Assembly (NCBI GenBank): GCA_902775835.1
Contig: CACYNZ010000038.1
Span: 1 to 15,930, forward strand
DNA from: an uncultured Eubacteriales bacterium
GTDB taxonomy: Bacteria; Bacillota_A; Clostridia; Christensenellales; Aristaeellaceae
Direction of reading: 5' to 3'
DNA: 15,930 bases
In this document: piece after piece, positions 15,926 through 15,930 of the stretch
How positions within the stretch are numbered: the first letter of the stretch is position 1
How the letters are laid out: each line of letters begins with the position of its first letter
Translations under genes and position numbers: made by a program
Notes under the pieces: model-generated
What the model saw: the letters and a program-made list of their open reading frames with translations, nothing else
The model's database searches: none
Told to the model about the DNA's origin: nothing

Positions 15926-15930
15926 GGTTT

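Noticed and set aside
1..15930. CRISPR array, tRNA, rRNA, insertion sequence or phage genes
   Set aside because: I looked on both strands for regular repeats, terminal inverted repeats, transposase motifs and tRNA arms and found none that hold up.

Overview
The window looks like the chromosome of an anaerobic Bacillota (Clostridia-type) bacterium, probably from a gut or rumen community. The signs are a one-polypeptide pyruvate:ferredoxin oxidoreductase, a T-box leader, strong AGGAGG-type ribosome binding sites, TTGACA/TATAAT-type promoters, a YwaF-type membrane protein and a GH3 beta-glucosidase with swapped domain order of the kind known from Ruminococcus and Butyrivibrio. By eye the DNA is fairly GC-rich for this phylum. 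I see no insertion sequence, phage gene, CRISPR array, tRNA or rRNA.

Region 1 (1-7930, all minus strand) is one transcription unit. A promoter (7901-7929) drives a T-box leader with a textbook terminator (7601-7640). Behind it come four closely spaced genes: a 2-isopropylmalate-synthase-like protein that has lost its metal ligands; an 832-residue fusion of a sugar-isomerase-like TIM barrel with a YngI-type acyl-CoA synthetase; an amidohydrolase-2 family protein; and a pyruvate:ferredoxin oxidoreductase that runs off the left edge. Junctions are 20 nt, 28 nt and an 8-nt overlap. The T-box means the operon is switched on when one tRNA is uncharged, so an amino-acid supply role is likely. One coherent model is activation of an organic acid to acyl-CoA, then reductive carboxylation to a 2-oxo acid as an amino-acid precursor. 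This is the most interesting part of the window.

Region 2 (7979-9834, plus strand) is divergent from region 1, with the two -35 boxes 49 bp apart. A strong promoter is followed by about 170 nt that end in a terminator-like hairpin, then two integral membrane proteins (a tentative Pr6Pr/FAR-17a-like protein and a YwaF/TMEM164-like protein) and a clear terminator.

Region 3 (9835-10261) has no convincing gene.

Region 4 (10262-15930) is a carbohydrate cluster. A GH78-like (alpha-L-rhamnosidase-related) protein on the minus strand is divergent from a domain-swapped GH3 beta-glucosidase on the plus strand, with an inverted repeat around the minus-strand -35 box. The GH3 gene converges on an alpha/beta hydrolase gene (minus, probably cut at the right edge), and the two share a hairpin terminator. 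The two glycosidases could act on rhamnosyl-glucosides such as plant glycosides, but this is inferred from family membership and position only.
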